64,000 bases of DNA from Linnemannia hyalina (Eukaryota; Mortierellomycota; Mortierellomycetes; Mortierellales; Mortierellaceae), in the NCBI GenBank assembly GCA_019671135.1, contig JAHRHY010000005.1, positions 2,170,001-2,234,000 of the forward strand, written 5' to 3'. The stretch's first letter is position 1, and every line of letters starts with the position of its first letter. The notes beneath the pieces were generated by a model, which had not been told where the DNA came from, did no database searches, and was given only the letters and a program-made list of their open reading frames with translations. Shown in pieces: positions 32,328-44,797 of this stretch. The position numbers and the translations under genes were made by a program.

Positions 32328-35300
32328 TATTGACGTTATGTGTATGTGAAAGTGAGTTGGATATGCTGGATGGGTATGCTATCAGGCGGAGTGTATGTGC
32401 GATGAATAAAGCAAAGAAACGTGAAGATTGAGTGAAATGGTACCAAGGGTAAAAGACAGTGAAGAGAATGGAAAGGGGTGGTTGTCGTTGTTGTCGTTGT
32501 CGTTGTAGCTGTCGTTGTTGTCAAATCGGTGGGTGTCGAAGAAAGAAAATAAGAGTGTGTGCAACGTGGATCGCTAAAGAAGTGAAAGTGAAAAAGGGAT
32601 GGGTGGGTCGTGAAGAGAACCTATTTCGGCAACGAACAGAGAATAGAGGGAAAGGAGAGAAGAAGAGAAGGAAGAAAGAGGAAGAAGAGGAAGAGGAAAA
32701 GGAAAAGAGAAGGATGACGAAGGATGCACACCAAGGCGGTTAATAATAATAATAATATTAGTATTTGCTTATTGCCTGTGCAGTACCACAAGCACCAAAT
32801 GTTGATATGACCCCATTACTTTCCATCGGTAGAGATCGAATACAACACACAACAAGGATAGACCGGGAGACGGTAGAACTGTTTTTTTTTTTTTTTCAAT
32901 TCTGAAATAGGCACACGCATAACAAAAGAAGACGGATACAAAGATGGACACTCTCGCTCACAAACGCACGAAAAAAGGGTCGCTGGGAAAAGGGGAAGCG
33001 GGGGCTCTCCGATACAATGATGGCGGTGATGTACAAAGCAAAGAGAAAAGAAAAGAGAGAGGTTGGGTAAGAAAGGAGAAAAGGACGGAGGGAGGGAAGG
33101 GATGAGAGGAACTAACGTCTCCAAAGCAAGGCGAAGGCCAAAGGCAAAGCAAGGCGAAGATCAATGGCAAAGTAAACGTAAACGCAAACCGGCAGGCAAC
33201 ATTATCACTGAGTGGGAGCTGGGTAGGATGGATGGAGACAGGTAGGAATAACACAAAAAAGGGATCTCGTCTCATCTTACACGTTCACTCAGTATTGTAC
33301 GAGAAAGTAATGGTGCTGTCGGGTGGAGGTGCAATGAACGGAAAAGAGATACGGCCAGGTGAGAGAGAGAGAGTACTGGAGAGGGAGAGTCGAGGGAGGG
33401 ATAGGAGGGAGCAAAGGGAAAAGAGGGAGAAAAGCAGTAAAGTCGACGAAAAGATGTGTGTGTGTGGTCCCACTCCATCAGACAATTAGCACAAGGGAAA
33501 GAAAAAGAGAAAAGGGATAAAACGAGAAGTGAAGACCAACAAGGTGGGGTGTTGGGGATGTCGTTGCGTAGGTTAGCAATGGTCTTCAGGACGTCCATTC
33601 GGCAATTGGTTATTGGTTCGCCATCTCGTTCACGTTTGCTATGTTGAGTAGGGCAGCATGCCAAATGTTTGCTTTGTTTGATTGTGTTGTCTGTCCACAT
33701 GGGCACAAGTGCAAAGCGTGTGTGTTCAATGGGAACACAAAACTAATTGCACCCCCCGTCTCTTTCTTACTCCGAAGTCTCGTCCTCTGTGGATGTGGTG
33801 ATGGCTGGTTCATCCTCAAATACTCCAAAAAGAGGGAGGGTGTATCGCAAACAGACCTCACGACCCTGTTTGTCCTCCCTCTTTCTCTCTCCCCTATTCA
33901 AATAAAGTAGTCTTGTTCCCCACCAATTAACTCGCACTCCCTTCAGCAACAACAGCAGCAACACCAAGCAACCATAGCCAACAAGGGTCTTAATTAAGCG
34001 AGAGTTATGAATGAGCCACACCAGAAGCTACAGCAACTGAGCAAAAAGTGACACCAAGACCGGATATCAAAAGAGAGATGCTGCTAAACACAGGTACCAC
34101 CTGCCTGAGTCCCCATCCACTGGCCTCCATCTGTGCATGTCCCCATTGCCGTTCACCTTCTACTTCAAAAGCCCCCCTCCCTGTCTGTTGTGCTTACGAC
34201 AACTAAAAATAATAAGGCATCCTCCCGCCACAATCTCTTTATTTTGTTTTGATTGTTCATGCGAACCTGCACAATAGAGGGCTTTTCTTCTCTTTCTCCT
34301 TAACTCACACAATCTCTCCTTTTTCATCTCTCTCACGCGCACGCATACACACTCTCTCACTCTGTTCTTGGCTCTTTTTCAAAATCGCTGTATCCATAAG
34401 CAAAGCATTGGCGGCATCCCCCACTCCTACATCTAAGCGCGCTTTTTTTTTCTTCTGGTGACGATAAGCAACCAACCATCTATCCTCGTTCTGCAGTGCA
34501 ATAGCAAAAAAGAAAGAGGACAAAGGCGATCTATTTTCCCTCTGCCTTCTATTACCCTGGCCTTTTTCGCACATCTCCGTCCTTTCCTTTATGCATGACA
34601 GAAATACGTTCAGCACACTTCTTTTCTTGAAGCGTAAAGCAAAAGAAATCAAACAGATGAGTAGGGAACACACATTGGTATCGCCCAACCATCCCCACAA
34701 CAAAACGCCCAAAAGGAGAGAGGAAGGGTCGATGCTTTTTCTCACCAATTTTCCTTTTCACAATGGTGTAAGAAGGGAAACAAAAACACAACCCTAATAA
34801 TAAGTTCGTCCAGAGAACAATAATAAAAAAAAAGGCCATTTCGAAACATTTCAAAGGCCAAATGTAACTGAGCCCCTCCTTTCACTTTGTACTCTGCTCA
34901 CCTGGTATGCGTGATCCGGCCACTGTGCAAGGGTGTATGTCGTTAAAAGTTGTCGTTGGAGGTGTGGAAGGTCGTAAACGGAAGCTTATGTTGAATAAGA
35001 GAAAGAACTTTTTTTCCTTATCTATCAAGTCTAGCAGTGGTAGCGACCTAGGAAGAGGAGTGGTCGTAGGAAGTGGAGGTGGAGGACGAGGACGAGGAGG
35101 AGTGGGTAAACGTGTGTATGTAATGAAGGTAGTAGTTGCTGTATGTAGTAGTGGGTAAAGGGAGGAGAGGGGATCAAGAAATCGAGTGTCGAGGAAGTCT
35201 GTTATGGTGGTGTTAAAATTGAAGAATGATGCCGAGTCATGGGTGCAGGAAGAGGGAGAGGGGAGGAGAAGGATTGGGTTGCCGTGTTTGTTGCAGGGTG

Positions 35301-36974
35301 CTGGTGTTGGGTAGTGCGGTTGCTGAGTTTAGGCATCTAGTCTATGCGGTGTCTATAGTAAGTTAGCAGTAATAGAAAAGTCGTTACGAGAGAGAAAGAG
35401 GGATGGAAAGGGAGCCGGGCGGCGCGATAGAGACAGGGAAGGATCAAGGATGAGGCATTTAGCCGATGGTTCTCGTAGTAGTAAAAGGGGAGTGTGTGTT
35501 GTGTGTATGAGAGAAGGAGAAAGAGTGTAGAATGAAAAGAAGGAAGGGTCGAGAAAAGTAAAGGAAAGGGGAGGGGGAAGGAGGGAAAGAAAGGATCGTT
35601 TACGGATACCAAAAAAGAAAGGGTTTGTTATGCCACTAACATTATTTTGTTCGTGGATGGGCGTAGAGGGCGACGATAGGGAGCTAATAATGGCGATATT
35701 CAAAATAATAGAAAGGATATGGATGCAAAGAACGGAAACCAGCCTGGTGGTTGGAACGAGGACGGAGGCGGAGCTTGGTATTGTCTGAGCCATGGTCCAT
35801 AAACCTCCTCGCTCATTCACTGCATTTCTTTCTCTTTTAACTTGCCCTCCTCCTCCTTGGGCGCAGGTCCATGGATCAAACCCGCATGGATGTATGTGGC
35901 AACTGTCTTTTCAACAAAAAGAAGGGGGACATAAAAGTGTTTCTTTATTGCATAATTGAACAAAAGAGAGGACAACAGGGAGTCAATGTGTTTGACTCCT
36001 TTCGCTCCCTATTCTCCGTCTATGCTTTGCTCTACCCTTCCCTTCAACCCCCTTCCTTTTTTTTGTTCCTCTCCTTCTCCCCTTATTTCTGCCGGCTTGC
36101 TCTCAGTCGCGCTTTTTTTGTTATATTTTGTCCCTATGTCGTTGTCCCTGTTGTCGTTTCTTTGGTAATTGCTGATATAGACATGCATGCGATGGCATAG
36201 CAACCCTATGCCAATCACACCAATGAGTGGGGTGTGAGTGTGAGTGTGAGTGTGTGAGAGTTGTGGGTGGGGCTACACTGAGAGGTCTTAGAATCGCACG
36301 ACCTTCATGCTAGTTCTCTTTGCCACGGCCCGTAGCTCTGCAATGAGTTAATTAGTTCAGATCAATACGCGTCTTTTCTCGCGTTCGACTCGTGTTTGAT
36401 AACGTTCCTGACGTTGGGATACAAAAACGATAGGGTCTTATGATGTGACTGACCTCTTGAATGATGAATACCATGACTCTCTCCAGAACTGTGTTTTGTG
36501 TCGTAACTGTGGTGCGTGGAAGACAGTACGTCCATGGTTCTTTCCTTCCCTCCCGTACCTTTCAGCGTGAGATACGACCAATCGCCATGTGACATGGTGC
36601 TTTGGACTAAAAAAAAAGCTGCAACGGGTTTGGATACTTCGACAGACGTACACCAGCATCCATGACAACGCCGCATATACTTTTTTTCTTGGTGGCCAAG
36701 AGGAAGCGGCCAAGGCCTCTCATATGAGAACTGTAAAGACCAGTGGCAGACGGCAGGAAAGAAGGTTTGTGTGCTCACGTTCATGCCGAGACTCAGACGA
36801 TGTCATCGTCTTGGCGAATCAGACCCGCACACACACACACACAGCACAAACATAAATTTCCATTTGCAGGAGGGCATCCGAAGACTTTTTAAGAGTCTCG
36901 TTCCCCCGTTTCCTACTTTCTTTTTTCATTCTCACCGACACACACGCGCATACACACATACAACAATAACAACC
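32328..36974. other. 4.6-kb region with no supported gene
   Basis: Between two divergently transcribed genes. It holds purine-rich tracts (32640-32720, 33360-33440), GCAAGGCGAAG-type short repeats near 33125-33160, a GTGTGA repeat at about 36229-36256 and an AC repeat at about 36828-36843. One open frame on the minus strand at 35790-35640 has a hydrophobic segment (LVSVLCIHILSIILNIAII) followed by a possible GTTAGT donor, but no continuation I can support. It probably contains the long 5' leaders of the receptor and the 36975 gene. Confidence 0.5.
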
Positions 36975-38225
36975 ATGCTTCACCAACACACAGTACCTCG
37001 ATTGGTATCACTAGCCAACGCAGCAAGGATCCTCAGGGCATCATCACCATCTCTCACCAACACAGCTCGCCTTGCAAGGACAACAACGACTCTTCAGGAG
37101 TCTCTCTTCGCCAGACAACACCTCACAAAGACTTTCTCACAACCGCAAACGCGCTTCCTCTCATCAACCTCGTCGTCACGTTCAACTTCAGCACTCGGTC
37201 TCCAAGGTCATGCTGCCCGAGGGTTCGCCAAACAATCACCCTTCTTCGCAAGAGGGGCAGCAGGACTTCGCTCGACTGCTCTCCAGCAGCAAACCCGTGC
37301 CTTCTCAAAGGGTCACTCCAAGAAAAGACGACCCTTCAGGTTCCTTTGGAGAGTCATGGTCATCTCAACAGCCGTCGTCGCTCTCCCCGCCATTTTGGTC
37401 TTTGGCGCCCCCGTTGCTAGTCTGATCCTTGTCCCCGTTGCTGTTGGCGGCATTGCCGGAGGCGCCCTTCTGTTGACAGGAAGTCTGTTGTTTTTGATCC
37501 TCCCTATTGTCGCCGTCGGAGGAGCAACCGCCTTTTGGTTCGTCTCGATGCCAGCTAGCATGACAGTCCGGGAACTGAACCAAATCATCAAGCGGAGCAA
37601 AAAGGACGACTTCTCAACCGCCCTGGGAGCATTGGGATCTGATTGGGAGGTCCAGCCTGCACGTTCTAACGAGTGGTTCAAGTGGACGTTCCCCAGCACT
37701 GCAGGAGCACTCGACAGGATCAACATCCGTATGGGTGTCTTTGACCCTAACGATCACAGCGAACGCAAGGAGAATACATTCAAGTGGCTCGACCGTCTTC
37801 ACGACTACGACTACGACGACGACGAGGAGGAGAAGGACAACACCAACATCAGCAACGAGCACCAGACGAAGTCGTCCTCCAGCAGCAAGAGCCACTTCGA
37901 AATCCGCAATAAGTCTGACACGTTTGCAGTCGACAGCCTGTCGGTTATCCGCCAGAACGACCACCTTTTGATCGAGATTGAGGACGATGGTGCCAAGTTG
38001 TTGAGCCAGAAGTGGGGCAGGAAGTTTGTCGAGTTGGCGCAGATTGTTGATCGTGCAGCTAGCGAGATGGAGGCGGCGACACCGGGACTGAAGCTAGGTA
38101 ACCAGGTGGTGCTTGTGCAGAAACGACGGAACGACTCCTTCTGGGACAAGATCTCGATCCACGGCGACCTTGCTCTCCGCATCCCTATTGACCGCCAATG
38201 GGTCCACGATGTCACCGACGAGTAA
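36975..38225 (+). CDS. Probable mitochondrial inner-membrane protein of unknown function
   Basis: Intronless, 416 residues. The first ~115 residues are rich in Arg, Ser, Thr, Ala and Gln with almost no acids, including LARTTTTLQESLFARQ and QQTRAFSKGHSKKRR, typical of a mitochondrial presequence. Residues ~126-190 contain two or three closely spaced hydrophobic helices, Gly/Ala/Val-rich (VPVAVGGIAGGALLLTGSLL). The C-terminal domain (~195-416) is soluble, with an Asp/Glu-rich insert (DYDYDDDEEEKD) and a Ser-rich loop. I do not recognise a named family. The start at 36975 was preferred over the upstream in-frame ATG at 36771 because it begins the basic presequence and follows an ACAACAATAACAACC leader. 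Function not assigned. Confidence 0.8.
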   Translation: MLHQHTVPRLVSLANAARILRASSPSLTNTARLARTTTTLQESLFARQHLTKTFSQPQTRFLSSTSSSRSTSALGLQGHAARGFAKQSPFFARGAAGLRSTALQQQTRAFSKGHSKKRRPFRFLWRVMVISTAVVALPAILVFGAPVASLILVPVAVGGIAGGALLLTGSLLFLILPIVAVGGATAFWFVSMPASMTVRELNQIIKRSKKDDFSTALGALGSDWEVQPARSNEWFKWTFPSTAGALDRINIRMGVFDPNDHSERKENTFKWLDRLHDYDYDDDEEEKDNTNISNEHQTKSSSSSKSHFEIRNKSDTFAVDSLSVIRQNDHLLIEIEDDGAKLLSQKWGRKFVELAQIVDRAASEMEAATPGLKLGNQVVLVQKRRNDSFWDKISIHGDLALRIPIDRQWVHDVTDE

Positions 38226-38512
38226 TATGATTTTCGCTCCCACGGTCTTTTTCCTTTACTTTTTGCATTTTCGTAAACAACAACATAATAAATACCATTG
38301 CATTTGCGTTTTGATGACCAGTGGAGGAAGACGATGGACTTCCTGCTTTGCCTAGGGGTTGGCTCCCATGCAATATGGATTTGATTCTTATGATGACATT
38401 GTAGGGAGAGTAGACGACAGCCACCTTTACCATTCACAAAAATAAAAAACCTTCTTGTTTCTGTTTTCTTCTCACGACACCACCTTCTTTCTCCTTCCTT
38501 TTCCTTCGCTGA

Positions 38513-41110
38513 ATGTCCGATTCTCCCTTACCATTGGAGTGTCTACAGGGCGCGATCAAGTTTCTCTCCGACAACCTCGACATCCACTCCTTGACCGTCC
38601 TCCTCCGAGTGAATCGCTTCTTTGCAGAAGCCACTTTGCCATTCCTCTACGCCGATCCCTTCTGTGAACACTTCAGCATCCTTGAAGAATGGACCGACAG
38701 GCGATCATTGATCCTCGTCAGAACCTTACTACGACAGGTCCCCCTCGACGACCTTACACCTCTCCTCAGGACTTTTTACTTTGACAGCCAGAACTTTGAT
38801 TGCAGTTCAGACCCCTTGTCAGCAGAGGTCCAGGAGCCGTACACGCCTGTCCTGATTTATTTGCCGCATGTCAGGAGCCTCTTTTCGGACAACTTTCCAA
38901 CGTGCAAGCTGCCATGTGGTCACCTCGCGGCGATTCTGAAGACTGTGGGACTTTACGACCAGTATGCTGTTGATGATCTGTATGGAGGCGTGGACCCAGA
39001 CTACAGCGACTACTTTGTTGCTCATGCTTTCAAGGAGGATGTCCGACGGCAGTTGGGGTGGGCGTTGTGTGTGCCCGAGTTGGTACAGACCTTGTCGATT
39101 GCGGTGTCGGACTGTGGGCGGTACTTGGAGCGAGTGGAGCGGTTTGCCAGGTTGACGTCTGTTCGTTTCTCGTTTGACAAACAGCACGAGTTTGGGAGAG
39201 ACTGGGTTGAGCGGATGACACCGGAGGCCAAGGCACGAGAGCTGGAGTTCCGGGAGGAGCGGAGGGTGCATTTGGAGACGATGGTCCAGTTTGTGCGGGA
39301 GCATACGCAGATCCACAAGGGTGTTTTGAGACATGCTATTTGTGAGAATGGATACCATCTTCAGGAGACGCGCCTTCTTTGCCAGATCTGTCCCGAGGAG
39401 TATCAATTGGCGTTACTGGATTGCCTCCCACCGCTGTACAACCCAAAGGTGCTGGATACGGATAACCTGCGCCAGTTTGCGTTCAAGTTTCAGGAAACAA
39501 ACTTGGAGTTTGTGGAGGAGTTTGAGAATGTGTATGCGGATGAGCAGACGATGGACCTTTTGGAGACCAAGGGACCGTTCTTACATCGGTGTCGGGCGCT
39601 GAGGAAGGTCGATATAGTTGCATTTGGGGATAGGGATATATTTGAGTGGGCTGTTCTGGAGAAGCAAGAGTACGATCGTCTGATGAACCGAGATGAGGTC
39701 CCAGAAAGGCCACTTGTCCAGGCTGAGCATGTCAAGATTCAGTTTGATCAAGAATGCGATGGACTACAGATCGACTCGATTGCACACGGGTTCAGCAACA
39801 CCCTGGAATCGCTCAGTGTGGAATGGGCGACTCGCTTCAGCTCGTACAGCGAGCCTGCGCAGGAACCCGTGGCGTTTGGCCAGCTTTGGCACCTCCCTCG
39901 GTTACGGACTCTGTCAGTCAACACCAAGATGGCGCATCTTTTTCTGGACCCGGAGGCGCTGCTGGGATGTCCGAACGTTCAAGAGATTACTTTGGTTGAC
40001 TGGATGACAGATCATACATTGACGGGACTTCAGCTCTGGAAACACGCATGTCTTCCAGAGCTGACCAGCCTCAAGATGAACGGCACCGCTGCTCGGACTT
40101 TTCATCCGAATACCCTTCACAGTTCACCCAAGTTGGAGGTCCTGCATATCGGCATCGGGACTAACACTGGTATTGATGACATCCCCGACATCAGCGACAT
40201 TTTGCACCTGTTACTGGAGACTGGCGGCAGCGGTGACGAGCAAGCAGGAGCAGCAGGAGGAGCTAGCCCCGCTGAGTTGCTGACATTTTTCCCTAGGTGG
40301 TCGTGGGATTGGTACATGCCGTGTCTTCGGGAGTTGTTCATGACGGCCGAGTATGCGCTTTGTTTCCAGTTCCGGATGCTTCGAGAGACGCCTAATCTGG
40401 AGACGCTTTCTTTGGACATGCAAACGACGGTTTACATGGATGTGCATGAGTTGGAGCGACACGAGTTTTCATTGGACGACTTGCGGGAGAACGATAGTAA
40501 CAACATCCACAGTAATGACAGCAACGACGAGAAGAAGAGCAAGGCAAGGCTGTTCATCAAACTCCCAAAGCTGATCAACCTGCAGCTGATAGGGACCTGG
40601 ATCATCGGGCACGAGTTCTGGGAGACGGCGTTTGAGGAAGTGATGCCGAACCTACTGAGCGTCCAGGAATCGAAATGCAGAGGGTTTGATAAACAGGATT
40701 GGGTTTCTGCTTTGTCGGTGCTGCCTAGGCTTCTGAGGGCGTATTCGTCAAGGCATATATGGTCTGATGACCCTGAGCTTGAGTTGACGTTGAAGGACCT
40801 TGGGCTTATGGAGAAGGAGGAGGGTAATGGCGAAGAGAAGGAGAGAAGGGAGGGTGAGGAAGATGATGTTGAAGGTGTATACGAGCAGGAAGACGAAGAA
40901 GAGGAGGGGATTTTCCTTGAGGCGAATCGTGGCTGGCGACCGGTAATGTATGGCTTCGGGCGTGAGCCGATTCCAGGTGTGGGCATCAATGAGACCGAGT
41001 TTCGGTTCGAGCACTCCAACAAGGTATATGTGCGGCAGATATCAGGAGTAGCAACAGCAGCACCAGTAGGGCCAGTAGCAGCAGCAGCGGTTGAAAGTCT
41101 GAAACTTTGA
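38513..41110 (+). CDS. F-box-like/LRR family protein, copy G (intact)
   Basis: Single open frame of 865 codons, intronless, ATG preceded by a pyrimidine-rich leader. Head: LPLECLQGAIKFLSDNLDIH and LLRVNRFFAEATLPFLYADP (residues ~5-52), the F-box-like block. Body landmarks: VRRQLGWALCVPELVQ (~182), FLHRCRALRKVD (~360), LRTLSVNTKMAHLFLDP (~465), LPELTSLKMNGTAARTFHP (~515), WSWDWYMPCL (~596) and FQFRMLRETPNLETLSL (~620). There is a long acidic stretch (~765-800, Glu/Asp-rich) and an Ala-rich end. It is the closest intact relative of decayed copy F. With D, it is one of only two undamaged family members in the window. Possible ubiquitin-ligase adaptor, by domain inference only. Confidence 0.85.
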   Translation: MSDSPLPLECLQGAIKFLSDNLDIHSLTVLLRVNRFFAEATLPFLYADPFCEHFSILEEWTDRRSLILVRTLLRQVPLDDLTPLLRTFYFDSQNFDCSSDPLSAEVQEPYTPVLIYLPHVRSLFSDNFPTCKLPCGHLAAILKTVGLYDQYAVDDLYGGVDPDYSDYFVAHAFKEDVRRQLGWALCVPELVQTLSIAVSDCGRYLERVERFARLTSVRFSFDKQHEFGRDWVERMTPEAKARELEFREERRVHLETMVQFVREHTQIHKGVLRHAICENGYHLQETRLLCQICPEEYQLALLDCLPPLYNPKVLDTDNLRQFAFKFQETNLEFVEEFENVYADEQTMDLLETKGPFLHRCRALRKVDIVAFGDRDIFEWAVLEKQEYDRLMNRDEVPERPLVQAEHVKIQFDQECDGLQIDSIAHGFSNTLESLSVEWATRFSSYSEPAQEPVAFGQLWHLPRLRTLSVNTKMAHLFLDPEALLGCPNVQEITLVDWMTDHTLTGLQLWKHACLPELTSLKMNGTAARTFHPNTLHSSPKLEVLHIGIGTNTGIDDIPDISDILHLLLETGGSGDEQAGAAGGASPAELLTFFPRWSWDWYMPCLRELFMTAEYALCFQFRMLRETPNLETLSLDMQTTVYMDVHELERHEFSLDDLRENDSNNIHSNDSNDEKKSKARLFIKLPKLINLQLIGTWIIGHEFWETAFEEVMPNLLSVQESKCRGFDKQDWVSALSVLPRLLRAYSSRHIWSDDPELELTLKDLGLMEKEEGNGEEKERREGEEDDVEGVYEQEDEEEEGIFLEANRGWRPVMYGFGREPIPGVGINETEFRFEHSNKVYVRQISGVATAAPVGPVAAAAVESLKL

Positions 41111-41169
41111 AATTGATAATTATTTCACTTGACCTTGAACAAAAAAATTGCCTTTTTTTACTATAATAA

Positions 41170-41550
41170 TTATTGACGACGGAAGATATAACCTGCAAGT
41201 TCCCTATCCAGCAACCTCCTAACTGGCACCTCCGCCAATTTGAACCGCATCACATAATCCCATGCCTCCTCCAGCTCGATCGCCGAGACCAACCCCGCCG
41301 TCTCAAGCTGCTTTGCTCTGTATGGGATCGATACAAAGGTGTCCCGCAAGCCATGCAGGCTTTCGGACGTCGATTTGATCCATTATGGAGCCATGAACCC
41401 ATGCGCCTGTGGCAAGTCGAGATCTGTGAGGTTGGGACTGACTTTTGAGAAGAATGCCTTGAGCGCACAGTAGTCGATTTTCCAAGGCCCAGCCTGGCGT
41501 GGATGATGTCCTCGAGGCATTCCTGCGTTAAAGGAATGTGGACGACTTTC
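41170..41550 (-). pseudogene. Internally deleted F-box-like family copy H
   Basis: Only two short pieces of the family remain, joined directly. The head (VHIPLTQECLEDIIHARL, near 41540-41490) runs straight into the C-terminal block GPWKIDYCALKAFFSKVSPN (near 41490-41430), which continues WIKSTSESLHGLRDTFVSIP to a TAA at 41172-41170. A TAA stop also interrupts the C-terminal block (GFMAP-stop-WIK). About 600 residues of the middle are missing and no start ATG is visible. Confidence 0.75.
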
Positions 41551-41811
41551 AGATATGAATTGAAATGAGGAAGAAAAAGTGGAGAGGGAGAGGGAGAGGG
41601 AAAAGGATGCAAGTTCATGGGTGGCAAAAGGGAAGCAGGTTGATTGGCACAGATATGAAGAGTATTTGGCAGCGACACACTCAATAGCATCAGATCAATT
41701 GCTTTGAAACAATCCAGGCACCAAGAACCTGTGGTTCTCACCATGTTGTAGACAACACAACGAACAAACAACTAGGCGAAGGAGGAAAAAACCATGCAGT
41801 ACGTTTGGTAA

Positions 41812-44238
41812 CTAGCTGAAACAATCTTTTTTAATCATCACCTGCATTGCCATCACACATACCACCATCCCCAAAAGCGACTTTATATTTGCCGTCGGAG
41901 CTACAATTGGCAACGTGTCATAATCACACCTTCCAAACTCATCCTTCGCTAGGCGTAACCAGGATCTACCAGCCGGATGTCGCTCCAGTTGATAGATATC
42001 TCCACGGTGAACATCACCCGGCGAGTACTCCACCAACCCAGCCTTTGCAACCAACTTGTCTGTCCAGGGGATAGTCACCACCGCCTCCTGGAGCTTGTGC
42101 AGGTTCTCGGAGGTCGACTTGACAAATTCAGAGAACGTGAACCCATAACACTCTTTCAACTTCACCCTCTCGATTTTGGGCGCCACTTTTCCGAAAGCGC
42201 GCTCAACGCTTGGTAGTCCAACATCCAAGGTCCGATCAACAAAAAAGTCCTGCAAGTCTGCAATATTGACAAACTCGAATTCCTGCTAGATCTCGTCATC
42301 TTGGCTACCGCTTTGTTCTTGATCATCACCATCACTGCCGTCGAGCTCGTCTCCTTCCACTTCCTCTTCTTCTCCTGCTGCTGTCGCTCCTGCTCCAGAA
42401 ACCGTTGCAACGCAGGATGCTGAAACCCAGGCTTGACTAGATCCGCGATACCAACAGTCCGTTTGTGCAACCTCGAGAACGTATTTATTTCCAACGCAAA
42501 GTGCGAAAGACTTGGTGTCTCCGCCAGCATGCGGAACTGGAACCTCTAGGCAAGCTCGGAGGTCAGACACAAGTACGTCAGGTTGGGGAGATCCCAGTCC
42601 CAGGTCCAGATAGGTTGTCGTCTTTGTGGAGATGGTGTCGAAAAGGAGTTGTCGTTGTCGTCGTCATCGTCGTCATCGTCGTCATGCTTGTCAGCCGATT
42701 CGCCACTGTTGTTTGCTGAAGTCTGATCAAATTGCTTCAGGTGAGGAATGAAGGAGTAAGTATCGTGAAATTCCAATCGCAGATCGAGGCTGCACAAATT
42801 CCTGGTGCTCTTGAACGTGTCAGGATGGAAGGAGGTGGCAGCTGTCCCTGCGAGGCGACATTATCGACTTGACGTCCATAGGAGGGGTTCGGGAACCGGA
42901 TTTGATATTCTCGAAGAGGGATCAGAGATCTCCGAGAAGGCGCCGCTTCCTTACTCTCATCAAAATCCTTGCGCTCCTGCACGGCCCACTTGAACATGTC
43001 CTCGCCAAAGGAAGCAACGGAGAGTTTCTCCAAAGACCGACAGCGCTGGAGGAAAGGACGCTGCTCCAGAAGGTGACTCAAAAACCTGACCTCCCTGCCA
43101 CTCATTTCGTACTGGATACTTTTGACACAAGACAGATCGGTATCGGCAACATTGGCGGTAAACTGAGCCCAATTGTTGCGGTCAAGGCATCGAGGCTGGT
43201 TCAAGGGTGGGAGTGATTGGAGAAGTCGGAAACAATACTCATCTGGGCAACTGTCCCGTTTCGCTCGGTCGCTGAGGCATCGGGCGGTCTTGATGGATTT
43301 GGGGTGGTGACGCTGATGTTCCTTCACAAACAAAATCATCTCCTCCAATCGCCTCGTCCGTTCTTCCTCCAGTCTCGCCGACAGCGTCCTCTCCTCCGGA
43401 GTATATTCATGCTCCGGTTGTAACTCCATAGTGGTATTCCGATCCAGCTGGAAGTTGACCTCGGAGAGCACCTTGAGCCGAGGCATCAGCGTCATGTATC
43501 GGTCGATATCCGCGATGGAGATGTACAGGGTTTGAATGCACTCGGCGTTCGAAAAACACAGAGCCCAAGTCAGATCCTGACGGAGCTGCAGCTCGGTTAC
43601 TTCGGAAACAATGGCTTTTTCAACATCGCCCCGCCTAAAGCGATGGAAGGGCTCCTGAGCAAGGGCTCGGGCGGCTCGACCCGTTCTCTCCATGAAATCC
43701 TGAACGGCGGATTCCTTTGTGGGAAGACTGTTGCCGAGCAGACACCCAGTCGTATGAGAAGTGTCCTCAAAGGAGACTGTGGTCACAAACGAGTAGTAAG
43801 GCAGGAGAGGGGTCGGTAGTAGCTGCGGCGATAATGCTGCTTTGTCGTCGTGTTGGTCCTGATCCTGCTTCTAGTCCTGGAAAAACGCAACGCGCACCAG
43901 CTCGGTAACAAGTTCGCGCTTGCCATCATGGCCGTCGCAAGGAGCACTGGGAGGCATGCTGAAAAGAAGGACCCGGACCATGTGAATGAGCCCAAGGACA
44001 GTCTTGCTTGTCATGTCAATTGGCCCGAACGTGAAACTGGTGGCGGTCGCGCGGGTGGAAATACTAGCAAATGAGACCATATCGACAAAGGGGTCTCGGT
44101 ACAAGATAGGCAGAGTGGCGCCGCAAACGTGTTTGTTGACGCAGAGGAGGGCGGCGAGGACTTGCGGGCTCGCTGGGCGGTGAGATGGTGGACGATTAGC
44201 TGGAGATATTCCAGAGATAGGGGGAAAGTACATGACAT
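41812..44238 (-). pseudogene. F-box-like/LRR family copy E', decayed
   Basis: ATG at 44238 opens MSCTFPLSLEYLQLIVHHL, the family head with Cys replaced by Tyr. A frameshift moves LLCVNKHVCGATLPILYRDP to another frame, and further shifts or stops follow near 43800, 42780, 42550 and 42290. Landmarks are all present in order: LQLRQDLTWALCFSNAE (43590), FLQRCRSLEKLSV (43040), FKWAVQERKDFDES (42980), IWTWDWDLPNL (42610) and a C-terminal tail to 41812. The first ~150 bases and 5' flank match copy E closely; the rest is only paralogue-level similar, so the edge of the inverted duplication falls inside this gene. Confidence 0.8.
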
Positions 44239-44797
44239 TAGTGTGAATGAAAGGAAGTAAATGGGAAGAAAAAGTAGGGGCAGGAATGAGGATGATTGAA
44301 ATAGAGGCGACAGGAAAGAGCAAGGGATAAGAAGGGTATCAATTGCAACATTTTCATTGGGCGTTTGGCACTTTTTCGTTTGGTGCGCTGCTTTATATCT
44401 AAATTATCTCCCTTTTTTACTTTTGTTATCGTGAAATTGCTATCCTCAGAGCTGTGAGAGGAATGGAAGAGCGGTTTGTAGCCCCTGGGGTTTCCTCTAT
44501 AACGTCTGTTGTTTTATTATTTGATCGACCATTAGTGAAACCGTTAAAGCTATCAGTGATGGTACCTAGATCAAAATCAAGACTGGACAGAAGGGATGAT
44601 GGTGCCTGGACAGGGATCGTCCTTCCTTGACCGTCAATGTTTTAAGGGAGAAAGAAAAGGGCGCCATCGTCGTTGGAGGAACAGCCACCCTTTGGAGGAA
44701 CAACCGCCCTCTCACTTATGACAACAGTGTTCTTCTTCTTCCATTCCCTCTGGCTTGAAGGGCGGGTGGTGGCAAAACACGGACCACATAGATTTAC

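Noticed and set aside
33272..33706. Minus-strand 144-codon frame in the gap region
   Set aside because: Built on CT-rich low-complexity DNA; no recognisable domain or splice continuation.
35337..35820. Secreted or membrane small protein on minus strand
   Set aside because: A single hydrophobic segment, then low complexity; a possible donor but no convincing second exon, so not listed as a gene.
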